Assembly: GCA_964387885.1 (NCBI GenBank)
Contig: CAYLYZ010000009.1
Coordinates: forward strand, 17,830-81,829
Direction: 5' to 3'
Length of the DNA: 64,000 nucleotides
Origin: JABGPL01 sp964387885
GTDB taxonomy: Bacteria; Electryoneota; AABM5-125-24; Hatepunaeales; Hatepunaeaceae
Part shown: positions 1 through 8,381 of the stretch, one piece after another
Numbering within the stretch: the first letter of the stretch is position 1
Layout of the letters: the number at the start of each line of letters is the position of its first letter
Position numbers and translations under genes: made by a program
The notes under the pieces: model-generated
The model's database searches: none
The model's input: the letters and a program-made list of their open reading frames with translations, nothing else
What the model was told of the DNA's origin: nothing

Positions 1-900
1 AAGCCTGAAATAGGTCGACTGCAAATGATGTTCGGGGATGAAAACAAGTTTGCAGTTCAGGATCCCTCATACCCCGTCTATGTGGACAGCGCGGTGATTG
101 CAGGACAAACAGGACTGCTCAACGAGAACTCCGGTACCTTCCACGGCATAACATACCTCCCATGCTCACCTGCAAATGATTTCTTTCCTGACCTTTCCTT
201 AATACCAGAAAACAGTGTAATATTCTTCTGTTCACCGAATAATCCAACCGGTGCGGTAACTACAAAGGAGCAACTGAAATCGCTGGTAAAGCATGCTGCA
301 ACAAAGAAAGCGATTATCATTTTCGACGCCGCTTACAGCCAATACATAACGGGCGGTGATTTACCTCGATCAATTTTTGAAATCCCGGGTGCTCGAGATG
401 TTGCAATAGAGATCAATTCATTTTCGAAAATGGCAGGTTTTACCGGAATCCGCCTCGGATGGACAGTAGTGCCAAAAGAACTATCCTATGATAATGGAGA
501 ATCCGTTTACAAAGACTTCTCCCGGATCAACTCAACCGTATTTAATGGCGCGTCAATAATCGCTCAACATGGTGGTTTAGCGGTATTAACCGATAGGGGC
601 ATGCAGGCATTAAGTGAACAGGTTGATTATTACATGAATAATGCCCGGTTGATAAAGACAGCTCTCGATGGGCTTGGATACACAACATACGGTGGTGAAA
701 ATGCTCCGTACATCTGGACGAAAGTGTCAGGATTATCTTCCTGGGATGCGTTTGCAATGTTTCTCGAAAAAACACACATTGTCTGTACTCCCGGTGCCGG
801 ATTCGGACCGGCAGGAGAAGGTTTTATCCGTTTCTCTGCATTCGGACAGCGGAGTGATATTGAGGAAGCTGTGAGGAGGTTGAAAGTGGTTACTGCCTNN
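1..900 (+). CDS. dapL: LL-diaminopimelate aminotransferase, 3' part
   Basis: A class I/II fold-type I PLP aminotransferase that converts tetrahydrodipicolinate to LL-diaminopimelate with glutamate as amino donor (lysine and peptidoglycan precursor pathway, cytoplasm). The frame is open from base 1, so the N-terminus lies outside the window. Visible hallmarks are SPNNPTGA, the aspartate region FDAAYSQYI, the PLP-lysine segment SFSKMAGFTGIRLGW and a C-terminal RFSAFG arginine motif, all in the DapL arrangement. The last readable codons give KVVTA and then run into the N gap. Because the bordering repeat reads GGTTACTGCCTGA, the stop is almost certainly the TGA at 898-900, inside a repeat. The usual C-terminus is therefore extended by a few repeat-encoded residues. 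Confidence 0.9.
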
Positions 901-998
901 NNNNNNNNNNNNNNNNNNNNNNNNNNNNNNNNNNNNNNNNNNNNNNNNNNNNNNNNNNNNNNNNNNNNNNNNNNNNNNNNNNNNNNNNNNNNNNNNNN
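899..998. other. Assembly gap (100 N)
   Basis: Exactly 100 Ns, a conventional scaffold gap of unknown true length. It sits in a tandem repeat of a 47-bp unit, which explains why the assembly broke here. The real copy number cannot be read. Confidence 0.97.
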
Positions 999-1143
999 GA
1001 TTTCAAACAGAGTGTTATCGGGCAGTTTCAGTGTGGTTACTGCCTGATTTCAAACAGAGTGTTATCGGGCAGTTTCAGTGTGGTTACTGCCTGATTTCAA
1101 GCGAAGCGTAATCTGGCAGTTTAATTTGAAAACAGCCAGAAAC
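999..1143 (+). repeat. 47-bp tandem repeat (two full units) plus a diverged third unit
   Basis: Units at 999-1045 and 1046-1092 are identical 47-mers that begin GATTTCAAACAG and end GGTTACTGCCT. A third, diverged unit follows at 1082-1143, in which the middle reads GCGAAGCGTAATCTG. Each unit can fold: ACTGCC pairs with GGCAGT around an inner GAT(T)/(A)ATC pair. The diverged form recurs at 61374-61449 and, inverted, at 63372-63453. Bases 1144-1243 hold nothing recognisable. Confidence 0.85.
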
Positions 1144-1243
1144 CTTTAATTGATCTTTACAAATTGTTTTTGAGCTGTTTTAAAAACCTTGAATCAGCAC
1201 TCACATACTAAATAATGAAACAATTCTCAATCAAGTTAATTGC

Positions 1244-2224
1244 CTAATGCCTCGCCTGAAAAGAAAATCTGATTTGACGTGGTTCAGTTATTATTTGATC
1301 ATTTCTGGTATATACAACCTGATACACATCTGAAACCAGATCACCAAACAATACAAATGCGGAGCGCAGATCTTCAATTGAGTTTACCATGCGGAACTGA
1401 CCGCCAATTGCAAGATCCTGAAGTACTGACGCCTCAACACCACCTTTGCCCTGAAGTCCCATAGTGTAACTCGTTAACGACTCATCCATTAACATCAGGT
1501 TTTTGATGTCTTCTGGATTATGTCGGGAGTAATTATCCCGCCCATCGGTAAATGTCACCAGGGCTTTGCCTTCAGCCATCTCACCAATCAACATCTCTGT
1601 ACCAACCTGCATAGCGTCGTAAAGTTTGGTGAATTCTGCCTGTTCAAGGTCATCAATATAGTTCTTAACATCCCACCGGATATCAGTTAGAGGAAGGGAT
1701 TGAATATCCGTTGAAAAAGCCACCACACCAATCCTCGCACCAACATTATTATCCTTAATAATATCGACAAACTCCTTGGCGATTTCTTTGACAGTGTAGA
1801 AATCATTTCCCAGTGAACTGCTGACATCAAGTACCAGCACAACAGCAATTTGAGTCAAATTATCCATTCTCATAGAAAACTCAGGGAACCATACCCATTC
1901 ATCGTTTAGCATCTCTTCGATTCGAAGAGTATCAATATCATATTTCAAGTCCTGAGTAGAAACACTAACCATGTTCAGAGTTATGTTCACATCCCTGCCA
2001 TTTAGAGATACTGCCGGCATTTGCGAGTAATTGATCGCGCTGTGAGTGAGCGTATCATTTATTTCGAAAATAGGATTCTCGCCATTGGTATTTGTGTATG
2101 AGCCATACAAATCAAAATTACCAATTATATCCTCGTCATCTGATGTCGGGGAATCGCAAGAAATAAAAAGCACAGCAAAAATGATAGGCAATGAAATCAG
2201 TTTTCGGAAAATCCGAGTGGTCAT
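1244..2224 (-). CDS. VWA-domain lipoprotein
   Basis: A secreted lipoprotein of about 326 aa with a von Willebrand factor A domain. I chose the ATG at 2224 because it has GGAG seven bases upstream and starts a clean type II signal peptide ending in the lipobox LFISC (Cys23). A longer open frame upstream crosses two hairpin repeats and is not credible. The VWA metal-ion site is visible as DVSSS (DxSxS), with a later TFTDGRDN loop. VWA domains bind proteins or matrix in a divalent-metal-dependent way. The specific ligand is unknown. It stands alone and is transcribed toward dapL. The function beyond adhesion or protein binding cannot be inferred. Confidence 0.85.
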   Translation of the reverse strand: MTTRIFRKLISLPIIFAVLFISCDSPTSDDEDIIGNFDLYGSYTNTNGENPIFEINDTLTHSAINYSQMPAVSLNGRDVNITLNMVSVSTQDLKYDIDTLRIEEMLNDEWVWFPEFSMRMDNLTQIAVVLVLDVSSSLGNDFYTVKEIAKEFVDIIKDNNVGARIGVVAFSTDIQSLPLTDIRWDVKNYIDDLEQAEFTKLYDAMQVGTEMLIGEMAEGKALVTFTDGRDNYSRHNPEDIKNLMLMDESLTSYTMGLQGKGGVEASVLQDLAIGGQFRMVNSIEDLRSAFVLFGDLVSDVYQVVYTRNDQIITEPRQIRFSFQARH

Positions 2225-2260
2225 TTTATCTCCAATACAATTAACAGCTCTATTTGCCGC

Positions 2261-2282
2261 TGTCACACGCCCTCGTGTGACA
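2261..2282 (+). repeat. GCCCTC-loop hairpin, TGTCACAC arms
   Basis: A perfect 8-bp inverted repeat (TGTCACAC) around the six-base loop GCCCTC. The same arms recur with an inverted loop at 42286-42307. Confidence 0.9.
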
Positions 2283-2302
2283 GTAATAGTAGCGACTTTA
2301 CA

Positions 2303-2322
2303 GGCAGACGAGGGCATCTGCC
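2303..2322 (-). repeat. GCCCTC-loop hairpin, GGCAGAC-type arms, inverted
   Basis: GGCAGA arms around GAGGGC (the reverse complement of GCCCTC), with one mismatch at the loop-closing pair. It forms an inverted pair with 2261-2282. Confidence 0.8.
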
Positions 2323-2604
2323 ATTGCAACTAAACACTAACTTCCATGGTTGAATATACTACCGAAGCATAGAAGGTGTTTGTTGCTACAACTTCATTCG
2401 TATATTATGTTGATTGCGTCAATTTATAATTATACACCAATAATGTCAAGAGATCAGTTCGAAATCTATTAATATTATAGTTTGATTATTCCACGCTATC
2501 ATTAGAAACTCACTATTGTAAAAGAAATCCCATTTAAAGATTGCGTCTGAACAGAACTATAACTACCGTAAATCTAAGGTGAGGAATTAAACAGAAGAAA
2601 AACA

Positions 2605-4935
2605 ATGCGAATCAAACAAGCTTTAAAAAACATCCGAAAGATTCAATACCGACAAGATCAGGGGCAGGTGTTAGAAACAACTGCAAGAAAATTCATATCT
2701 AAAATTGCAGGAGCCTATGCTGAAAGCGTTTCTGCAACAGACTATAATGTGACAGACTCATTTGTAATCTCTGTAGTTTCAACAGAGGAACTGCCAGACT
2801 TAGATATTTCCAACAGCAATTCTCCAAATAAAGAATCCATTTTTTTCAGAATCCGTGAAAACGGTTCGGGATGCTTATTAGCCTCTAAGCCATATCTCCT
2901 GTTTTCGTTTGCTTCATATATATTCGACAACCTGCTTGATGAAGACATCGAAGCATACATATCCGGGAAGTTTATCAACCCGGCATTCGACTGGCAGCGT
3001 GTATCTTATGATTATTTCCTGACTCAGGAAGGGCGTATTCAACGTAACTTTGACCGAGAAACATATGTCCATGAACTGGCGCGACTTGGCTTCACCCATA
3101 TTGAAGTCAATGGCCTTGGTTTTCCGATGGGGCTCGAAACAGGACCAAAGGGTGAGATCTACCCGATGTTCTACACTTACTGTCCCGCTCTTGATCAATT
3201 TGTGTACAGCGAGTTGAATAAGGGATTGTACCCACATTATTACCTCTCAGCGAATTTGAAATATCTGAAGGAAAACGTCCGGTTGGCAAAAGAATATGGA
3301 CTCGTTCCCGGACTTTTGAGCTTTGAGCCCCGTTCTGTTCCGGAGAAATTCTTTGATAAATATCCCATGCTGCGTGGAGGCAGAATCGATCATCCTTTCC
3401 GCAGTTTCAAGCCGCGCTACACAATGACAATAACCCATCCAAAAGTTCGGGCTCATTACGCGGAAATGATGCGGAAACTGATGGATGAAGTCCCGGAGCT
3501 CGAGTTCTTCAATATCTGGACAAACGACAGCGGAGCCGGTTTTGAACACACCAAATCGTTGTATGTCGGTCGCAATGGCGGTCCCTATCTGATCCGCGAA
3601 TGGAAGGATGATTCCGAAATAGCTCAGCTCGCAGGGGAAAATGCCATTCGGTTTTTCCATACACTGCGGGATGCTGCAAGAGAGGTCAATCCGGACTTTC
3701 GAGTTATCACCCGGCTCGAATCATTCTATGGTGAACATGATACTGTTTGGGAAGGATTGGGTGATGGTGTTGATGTAGAAGCCACTTCGCTTATCGCCAG
3801 AGGCTGGGATTCTCCCTACGCCCACCCCCGTTATGAAGACACAAAAGACGTGAATGGCGGGACAATTTACCAGGCTGATTTCAATGAGCGGGAAACTCAA
3901 CTTCTGACAGACATAGAATCCAGGGACGGCAGAGCCCATTTCTATTTCGCGACAGGTCCTCATTCAATGTTCGAACCGCTGTTGGGAGTTCCTTATCCTG
4001 CCCTGACCTATGGAAAGCTGAAAGCCATGTATGATGGTGATGTCAGCAGTCTCGCTATGTGCGGTGGTGCCTTCCCACCTGAACTTGTTCCGTATAATCC
4101 CAACCACGAGATTATCCGGCAGTTCCAATTCAATACCGAAATGGACATAATTGGGGCTGTTTCAGAATTGGCTCGACGATGGGCTGGTGAGGAATTTGGT
4201 GAGACATTGGTGAAAGCCTGGAATTTGACAGAGGAAGCAATTCTTGCATATCCTAACATAACATCGCTATATTCGACTTTCGGGTTTACATGGTATCGAC
4301 TTTGGCTTAGACCTTTCGTCCCGAATATTGAAGCTTTGCCTCAGGAAGACCGGAATTACTATGAGGAGTTCATGTGTACGACTCCTCATAATCCGAATAA
4401 CGTTGACCTGAGTCGTGATGTACTGTTTCAATTGACAACCCCCGAGAAGAGTGTGCGTGATTTGGAGCGTATTGACAATAATCTCTTAGATCCGATTGAG
4501 GAGGCTATTGAATTGCTACAGGATATCGAGCAGGATGCCATTTTAAAACTCGGTAAGAAAAACGTGATTAGTGATCAACTCGTTCGCATCCGAGCCCTGC
4601 GCTGCTGGTTTGTAACATCAAGAAGTGTAGCAGCATGGGTTGCCGGTGTTTATGGCTATATGTCTGCGAAAACAGAAAACGAAAAGAAGCAGTCAAAAGA
4701 TTTGCTTAGCGAGATGACCGATATGGAGATTCTCAACACTGAAGAATTGATTGAACTCTCTGGTTCAGGAGTTGAATTTATGGCAATATCCGGACAGGGG
4801 GAAACACCCCTGATTTATGGCTCAAATTTCGCAGAACTGCTTCCCCGGAGGATAAAACTAATGTTAAAGCATAAAGATGATGAACCATTCATTGATCACA
4901 ACTATGTTGAGCGTAAAGCAGGAGAGATGGTTTAG
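2605..4935 (+). CDS. Glycosidase-like TIM-barrel protein
   Basis: A 776-aa protein with no signal peptide. Residues about 1-125 resemble the alpha/beta domain that precedes the catalytic barrel in GH20 and GH67 type enzymes. From about 150 (NFDRETYVHELARLGFTHIE) a (beta/alpha)8-like region follows, with NDSGAG near the middle and a helical C-terminal part. I infer a carbohydrate-active enzyme from this architecture and from the neighbouring sugar-acid genes. The exact family and catalytic residues are not assignable by eye, and an alpha-glucuronidase or hexosaminidase-like activity are both possible. It is the first gene of a co-directional cluster. The ATG follows GTGAGGAAT about 20 bases upstream and is the natural start. 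Confidence 0.65.
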   Translation: MRIKQALKNIRKIQYRQDQGQVLETTARKFISKIAGAYAESVSATDYNVTDSFVISVVSTEELPDLDISNSNSPNKESIFFRIRENGSGCLLASKPYLLFSFASYIFDNLLDEDIEAYISGKFINPAFDWQRVSYDYFLTQEGRIQRNFDRETYVHELARLGFTHIEVNGLGFPMGLETGPKGEIYPMFYTYCPALDQFVYSELNKGLYPHYYLSANLKYLKENVRLAKEYGLVPGLLSFEPRSVPEKFFDKYPMLRGGRIDHPFRSFKPRYTMTITHPKVRAHYAEMMRKLMDEVPELEFFNIWTNDSGAGFEHTKSLYVGRNGGPYLIREWKDDSEIAQLAGENAIRFFHTLRDAAREVNPDFRVITRLESFYGEHDTVWEGLGDGVDVEATSLIARGWDSPYAHPRYEDTKDVNGGTIYQADFNERETQLLTDIESRDGRAHFYFATGPHSMFEPLLGVPYPALTYGKLKAMYDGDVSSLAMCGGAFPPELVPYNPNHEIIRQFQFNTEMDIIGAVSELARRWAGEEFGETLVKAWNLTEEAILAYPNITSLYSTFGFTWYRLWLRPFVPNIEALPQEDRNYYEEFMCTTPHNPNNVDLSRDVLFQLTTPEKSVRDLERIDNNLLDPIEEAIELLQDIEQDAILKLGKKNVISDQLVRIRALRCWFVTSRSVAAWVAGVYGYMSAKTENEKKQSKDLLSEMTDMEILNTEELIELSGSGVEFMAISGQGETPLIYGSNFAELLPRRIKLMLKHKDDEPFIDHNYVERKAGEMV

Positions 4936-4955
4936 GTTAATTTCTGTTTGTGAAA

Positions 4956-4980
4956 GGGTTGAAAATATTCAACCCCTACA
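4956..4980 (-). repeat. GTAG-foot hairpin, GGGTTGAA family
   Basis: Arms GGGTTGAA and TTCAACCC around a 4-nt loop, followed by CTAC. On the minus strand it is GTAG plus a hairpin. The same family occurs at 50967, 51014, 59752 and 61555. Confidence 0.88.
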
Positions 4981-5016
4981 TAGCCCGATGCAACGATGTA
5001 ATTAAAAAGGGAGTTG

Positions 5017-5460
5017 ATGATGTTTCTGACACTACTGATAGTAACGTTTCTAACCGCCTTTCTGGTTTCGCTAATCATTGTAAAACTTTTCAAGAAGTCG
5101 CTGGGACGTATTCTCAATCGAATAATCAACGATGATATAAGTGCTGCCTGGTCAAAGTATATGATGTTCGCAATTTTCGTGGTCGGAATATCAAGTGGTG
5201 TTCGTATCCGCGCTCTGGAGAAGTACATAACCGCAGATCAGGTCAGGGAAAATGCGGAGGTGATCGTTCTGAATTTGGACCGCTGGATACTGGAGCTTTA
5301 TCGGACGATTATTGGCACACTACAGGGTGTGGCGTGGATGCTGCTTGTTTTCTTTGTTTTTTCATTGATTGCCTACGTAATAGTTAAAATTTTTGAGGGT
5401 AAAAAAACGAAAACTGATAAAATGGCAGAGATCAAAAAAACAGCTGAAGAAATCGGATAA
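5017..5460 (+). CDS. Small integral membrane protein
   Basis: About 147 aa with three likely membrane segments: residues 2-24 (LTLLIVTFLTAFLVS region), about 47-63, and about 106-127 (MLLVFFVFSLIAYVIV). A Lys/Glu-rich cytoplasmic tail follows. TTG and two ATG codons follow one another after GGGAG. The second or third gives the best spacing, and 5017 is used here. It lies 3 bases before the TIM-barrel gene, so it is probably in the same operon. I recognise no family. A small subunit or accessory of the sugar pathway is possible but not supported by any motif. Confidence 0.6.
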   Translation: MMFLTLLIVTFLTAFLVSLIIVKLFKKSLGRILNRIINDDISAAWSKYMMFAIFVVGISSGVRIRALEKYITADQVRENAEVIVLNLDRWILELYRTIIGTLQGVAWMLLVFFVFSLIAYVIVKIFEGKKTKTDKMAEIKKTAEEIG

Positions 5461-5463
5461 ATA

Positions 5464-6444
5464 ATGCGTGTTGGCTTAGATAACTACGGATTACACCCCC
5501 GGTGCCTTTCACCTCTGGAAACACTGCAATGGGCTAAAGATCATAGTGCGGAGGGTGTTGCGTTTTCCGGATTATTCGAAGAGGATCAGAAACTCATCAA
5601 CTCGGATTATCTGCGAGACATCAAGCAATTCGCAGCTGATAATGACCTCTATCTCGAATGGGGCGGAGCACAGCACATTCCCATGAACATGGAAACATGG
5701 GTAGCAAAGGATATTGGAGAGATAAATCGCAAAGCTGCTGAAGAAGCCGAATGTCTTGGAACCCGGATTGTTCGCTCCTGCTCGGGTGGGCTCATGCGCT
5801 GGCAATCTGACAGCCCGACGACAGAGACATTTCTGCGCCAAATGGCTGAGGTATTGAAAGATCAACACCAAATGATCATCGATCATAACGTCATTCTTGC
5901 AATTGAAACTCATTTTGAATTCACCACCCATGAACTTAGTCGACTGTTTGATATGTGTGAAGCCGAGCCCGGTGAATATCTCGGTATCTGTCTTGACACT
6001 ATGAACCTGCTGACCTTGCTCGAAGATCCAATCTCTGCAACCGAACGGATACTGCCTTATGTTGTAAGCACTCACATTAAAGATGGTGGTATATTGCTTA
6101 ATGACAAAGGAATGATCACCTTCCCAACAGAAATTGGTTTAGGGATAATCGACATTCCCAACATCATCAATCATCTGAAAACACAAAAATGGAACATTGA
6201 TTTATCGGTTGAGGATCACGGAGGTGATTTTAGCCTACCGATTTTCAACCCAACCTTTCTCTCAAAATTCCCTGATCTTACGACAGGTGAACTGACAGAT
6301 CTATTGCAGTTAGCTCTGCAAACCCTCCAAAAGCAGGAAGTCGGTGAATGTGAAATTGTCAATCGTGAAAATTGGGCTGATGTTTGTGAAGAGCGGATAA
6401 CACGGGATATCGGTGCATTGAAGAAAATCAGGAATGAATTGTGA
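5464..6444 (+). CDS. Xylose-isomerase-like TIM-barrel protein (AP_endonuc_2 superfamily)
   Basis: A 326-aa sugar-phosphate isomerase/epimerase-type protein. The metal-ligand pattern of the superfamily is visible: ILAIETHFEF (Glu), LGICLDTMNLL (Asp), VSTHIKDGG (His/Lys-Asp) and LSVEDHGGDF (Glu). Members isomerise or epimerise keto sugars or cleave 3-keto glycosides with a divalent metal. Its start follows the membrane gene by 3 bases and its stop overlaps the Nudix start by 4 (GTGA), so translation is coupled. The context suggests a step in handling an oxidised sugar. The substrate is unknown. Confidence 0.8.
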   Translation: MRVGLDNYGLHPRCLSPLETLQWAKDHSAEGVAFSGLFEEDQKLINSDYLRDIKQFAADNDLYLEWGGAQHIPMNMETWVAKDIGEINRKAAEEAECLGTRIVRSCSGGLMRWQSDSPTTETFLRQMAEVLKDQHQMIIDHNVILAIETHFEFTTHELSRLFDMCEAEPGEYLGICLDTMNLLTLLEDPISATERILPYVVSTHIKDGGILLNDKGMITFPTEIGLGIIDIPNIINHLKTQKWNIDLSVEDHGGDFSLPIFNPTFLSKFPDLTTGELTDLLQLALQTLQKQEVGECEIVNRENWADVCEERITRDIGALKKIRNEL

Positions 6445-6872
6445 GCTCTCTTCAGACAAAAATTTCCGCGTCGGTTATCATTTATGACCCTATTGATCGG
6501 ATATTGCTGGCAAAACGATCAAATCACAAACGGGAAGCCCCTGGCTTATGGGAGACAATAGGAGGAACACTCGAATTTGGAGAATCTCCCGAAGAGTGCA
6601 TAAAAAGAGAGGTGTCAGAAGAAATCGGCTGTAAGATCACTTTACTTCAGTTGTTTAATGTTTATAACTACTTCGGAGGTGATATTCATCTGATTTCCAT
6701 CGTGTATATTGGGGAATTATTCGGATCTCCAAGCATCAATAGGATGGAGATTGAAGACATCAGGTGGATATCTGAGCACGAGATAGAAGTGATCGATTTT
6801 ACAATAAACTGCAAACAGCGAGTTATCGATTATTTCCAGTTTAAGAGTTTGCAGAAACAAAACCTAAATTAG
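6441..6872 (+). CDS. Nudix hydrolase
   Basis: 143 aa. The Nudix box is complete: GGTLEFGESPEECIKREV followed by SEEIGC (pattern Gx5Ex7REUxEExGU), which binds Mg2+ and positions a nucleoside-diphosphate-linked substrate. It starts with GTG, overlapping the preceding stop by four bases, and ends 11 bases before the flavin oxidoreductase, so it belongs to the same transcript. It could hydrolyse a nucleotide sugar or act in nucleotide clean-up. The sequence alone does not decide which. Confidence 0.85.
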   Translation: MSSLQTKISASVIIYDPIDRILLAKRSNHKREAPGLWETIGGTLEFGESPEECIKREVSEEIGCKITLLQLFNVYNYFGGDIHLISIVYIGELFGSPSINRMEIEDIRWISEHEIEVIDFTINCKQRVIDYFQFKSLQKQNLN

Positions 6873-6883
6873 GCTGATACTAT

Positions 6884-8206
6884 ATGTCCCACGAAACTTT
6901 CAGATATAGATCAAAAGAGGACTTAATTGCGAAAGCCCTTGAATTGGACATAAACCTGCCATTTCAAGAATCAATCACTCCATTACTCGAACCGATACAA
7001 ATCGGCTCAAAAGTTGTTCCTAACCGGATTGCCGTCCACCCGATGGAAGGCTTTGACAGTGATCCCGATGGCTCACCCGGAAGATCTGCTTATAGGAGAT
7101 ACGGTCGTTACGCTTCGGGGGGGAATGGAATGATATGGTTTGAAGCTACCGCTGTTGTGCAGGAAGGCAGGTCTAATCCGGGTCAGTTACTGCTGACAGA
7201 TAAAACCCTCGATGAATTTAAAAAACTTGTGGATTTTACCCGAGATACGGCTAAAACAGAATTTGGAAATTCTCATGATCCATTCCTGGTTCTGCAGATT
7301 ACCCATTCCGGACGCTATAGCAAACCGGAAGGAAAACCTCTAAAAAAGGTTGCTGCATTCAATCCTCATCTCGATAATGAAAGAAAAGATTTGACATTTT
7401 TCAGTGACGAGGAACTTGACAGGCTAAAGGAAATTTACTTCAAAGCAATAGATTTAACCGGAAGTGCCGGATTTGATGCAGTTGATATTAAGGCATGTCA
7501 TGGTTATCTCTTGCATGAGTTACTTGGAAGCCATACTCGTGAAGACAGTAAATATGGAGGATCGTTTGAAAATCGTATACGTTTTTTGCTCGACGTAGTA
7601 GAATACGCCCACAGTGAAGCATCTGATATGATAACAGCTGTCAGGCTTAATGCTACAGATGGAATCGCCTACCCGTATGGTTTCGGCGTTCCGAAAAACG
7701 GTTCTGTCGATATCGATTTAACCGAGCCCAAATTACTGATACAACAACTCATCAATAAGGGTTGTTCTCTTCTGAACATTACAACAGGAATTCCATATCA
7801 TTCTCCTCAACTGGTTCGCCCATTTGATCGTCCTGTGAAAGGAACACCGATTCCGGATGAGCATCCACTGCAGGGCGTAATGCGCATGGTGAACATCGCA
7901 GGTGAGTTGCAACTTGATTTTCCCGACATTCCGATTGTCGGCACAGGATATTCCTGGTTACGCCATTATTATCCCTATGTTGCCGCAGCAGTATTGAATG
8001 CTGAAAAAGCATCGCTTATCGGACTTGGACGCAGTTCATTTGCATATCCGGACTCGCCGAAAGACTTGATGGTGTCTGGAGAATTGAGCCTGCGCAAAAC
8101 ATGTGTTACATGTTCAAAATGCACCGAATTAATGAGAATGGGTCGAAAAACCGGATGTGTGACTCGGGATACAAATATCTATTTAAGGGAGTACAAGCGG
8201 GACTGA
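6884..8206 (+). CDS. Old-yellow-enzyme family NADH:flavin oxidoreductase
   Basis: 440 aa, an FMN TIM barrel of the OYE family. Family motifs include LQITHSGRYSKPEG, ACHGYLLHELLGSHTRED and the characteristic YGGSFENRIRF. A Cys cluster C-x2-C-x2-C-x11-C near residues 407-425 resembles the Fe-S site of 2,4-dienoyl-CoA reductase-like members, although the usual C-terminal FAD/NAD domain is absent. It may therefore draw electrons from a partner, and the FAD enzyme encoded next is a candidate. The reaction is probably reduction or oxidation of an enone or keto sugar acid (inference). Confidence 0.82.
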   Translation: MSHETFRYRSKEDLIAKALELDINLPFQESITPLLEPIQIGSKVVPNRIAVHPMEGFDSDPDGSPGRSAYRRYGRYASGGNGMIWFEATAVVQEGRSNPGQLLLTDKTLDEFKKLVDFTRDTAKTEFGNSHDPFLVLQITHSGRYSKPEGKPLKKVAAFNPHLDNERKDLTFFSDEELDRLKEIYFKAIDLTGSAGFDAVDIKACHGYLLHELLGSHTREDSKYGGSFENRIRFLLDVVEYAHSEASDMITAVRLNATDGIAYPYGFGVPKNGSVDIDLTEPKLLIQQLINKGCSLLNITTGIPYHSPQLVRPFDRPVKGTPIPDEHPLQGVMRMVNIAGELQLDFPDIPIVGTGYSWLRHYYPYVAAAVLNAEKASLIGLGRSSFAYPDSPKDLMVSGELSLRKTCVTCSKCTELMRMGRKTGCVTRDTNIYLREYKRD

Positions 8207-8381
8207 GAGAACTCTTTTACTTTCTCACGCTCCAGGCTGTCCGAGAATACTCAAATCGCGCTGGCAGACACCCTCGTCTGCCAATTAAGTCGTTGTTATT
8301 ACATTCACACAATGGCGAGTGATAGCGCGAAACAGCATTCTAAAACAGACTGTCCAGCGTGAGAACTAGGGATTCAAACAA
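8207..8381. other. Short intergenic with a hairpin repeat and bracketing inverted repeat
   Basis: It contains the GCCCTC-type hairpin at 8263-8282. An 8-bp inverted repeat, CTCACGCT (8224-8231) and AGCGTGAG (8356-8363), brackets it. The flank CTGTCCGAGAATAC is shared with 11234 and 41049. Confidence 0.6.
8263..8282 (+). repeat. GCCCTC-type hairpin, GGCAGAC arms
   Basis: GGCAGAC arms around ACCCTC. About 35 bases upstream it shares the flank CTGTCCGAGAATAC with the copy at 11260, so a longer unit was copied. Confidence 0.85.

Larger units (their letters stand above)
2225..2604. other. Intergenic, divergent promoter region with two hairpin repeats
   Basis: This lies between two divergent genes. 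It holds two GCCCTC-loop hairpins (2261-2282 and 2303-2322) close to the lipoprotein start, then about 270 AT-rich bases in which I see no gene or clear promoter match. Confidence 0.7.

Noticed and set aside
999..1143. CRISPR array from the 47-bp direct repeats
   Set aside because: Units are directly adjacent with no spacers, and no cas gene is near.
2225..2329. 35-residue N-terminal extension of the VWA lipoprotein
   Set aside because: The extension is made of two hairpin repeats. The ATG at 2224 has a ribosome site and starts a proper lipoprotein signal.
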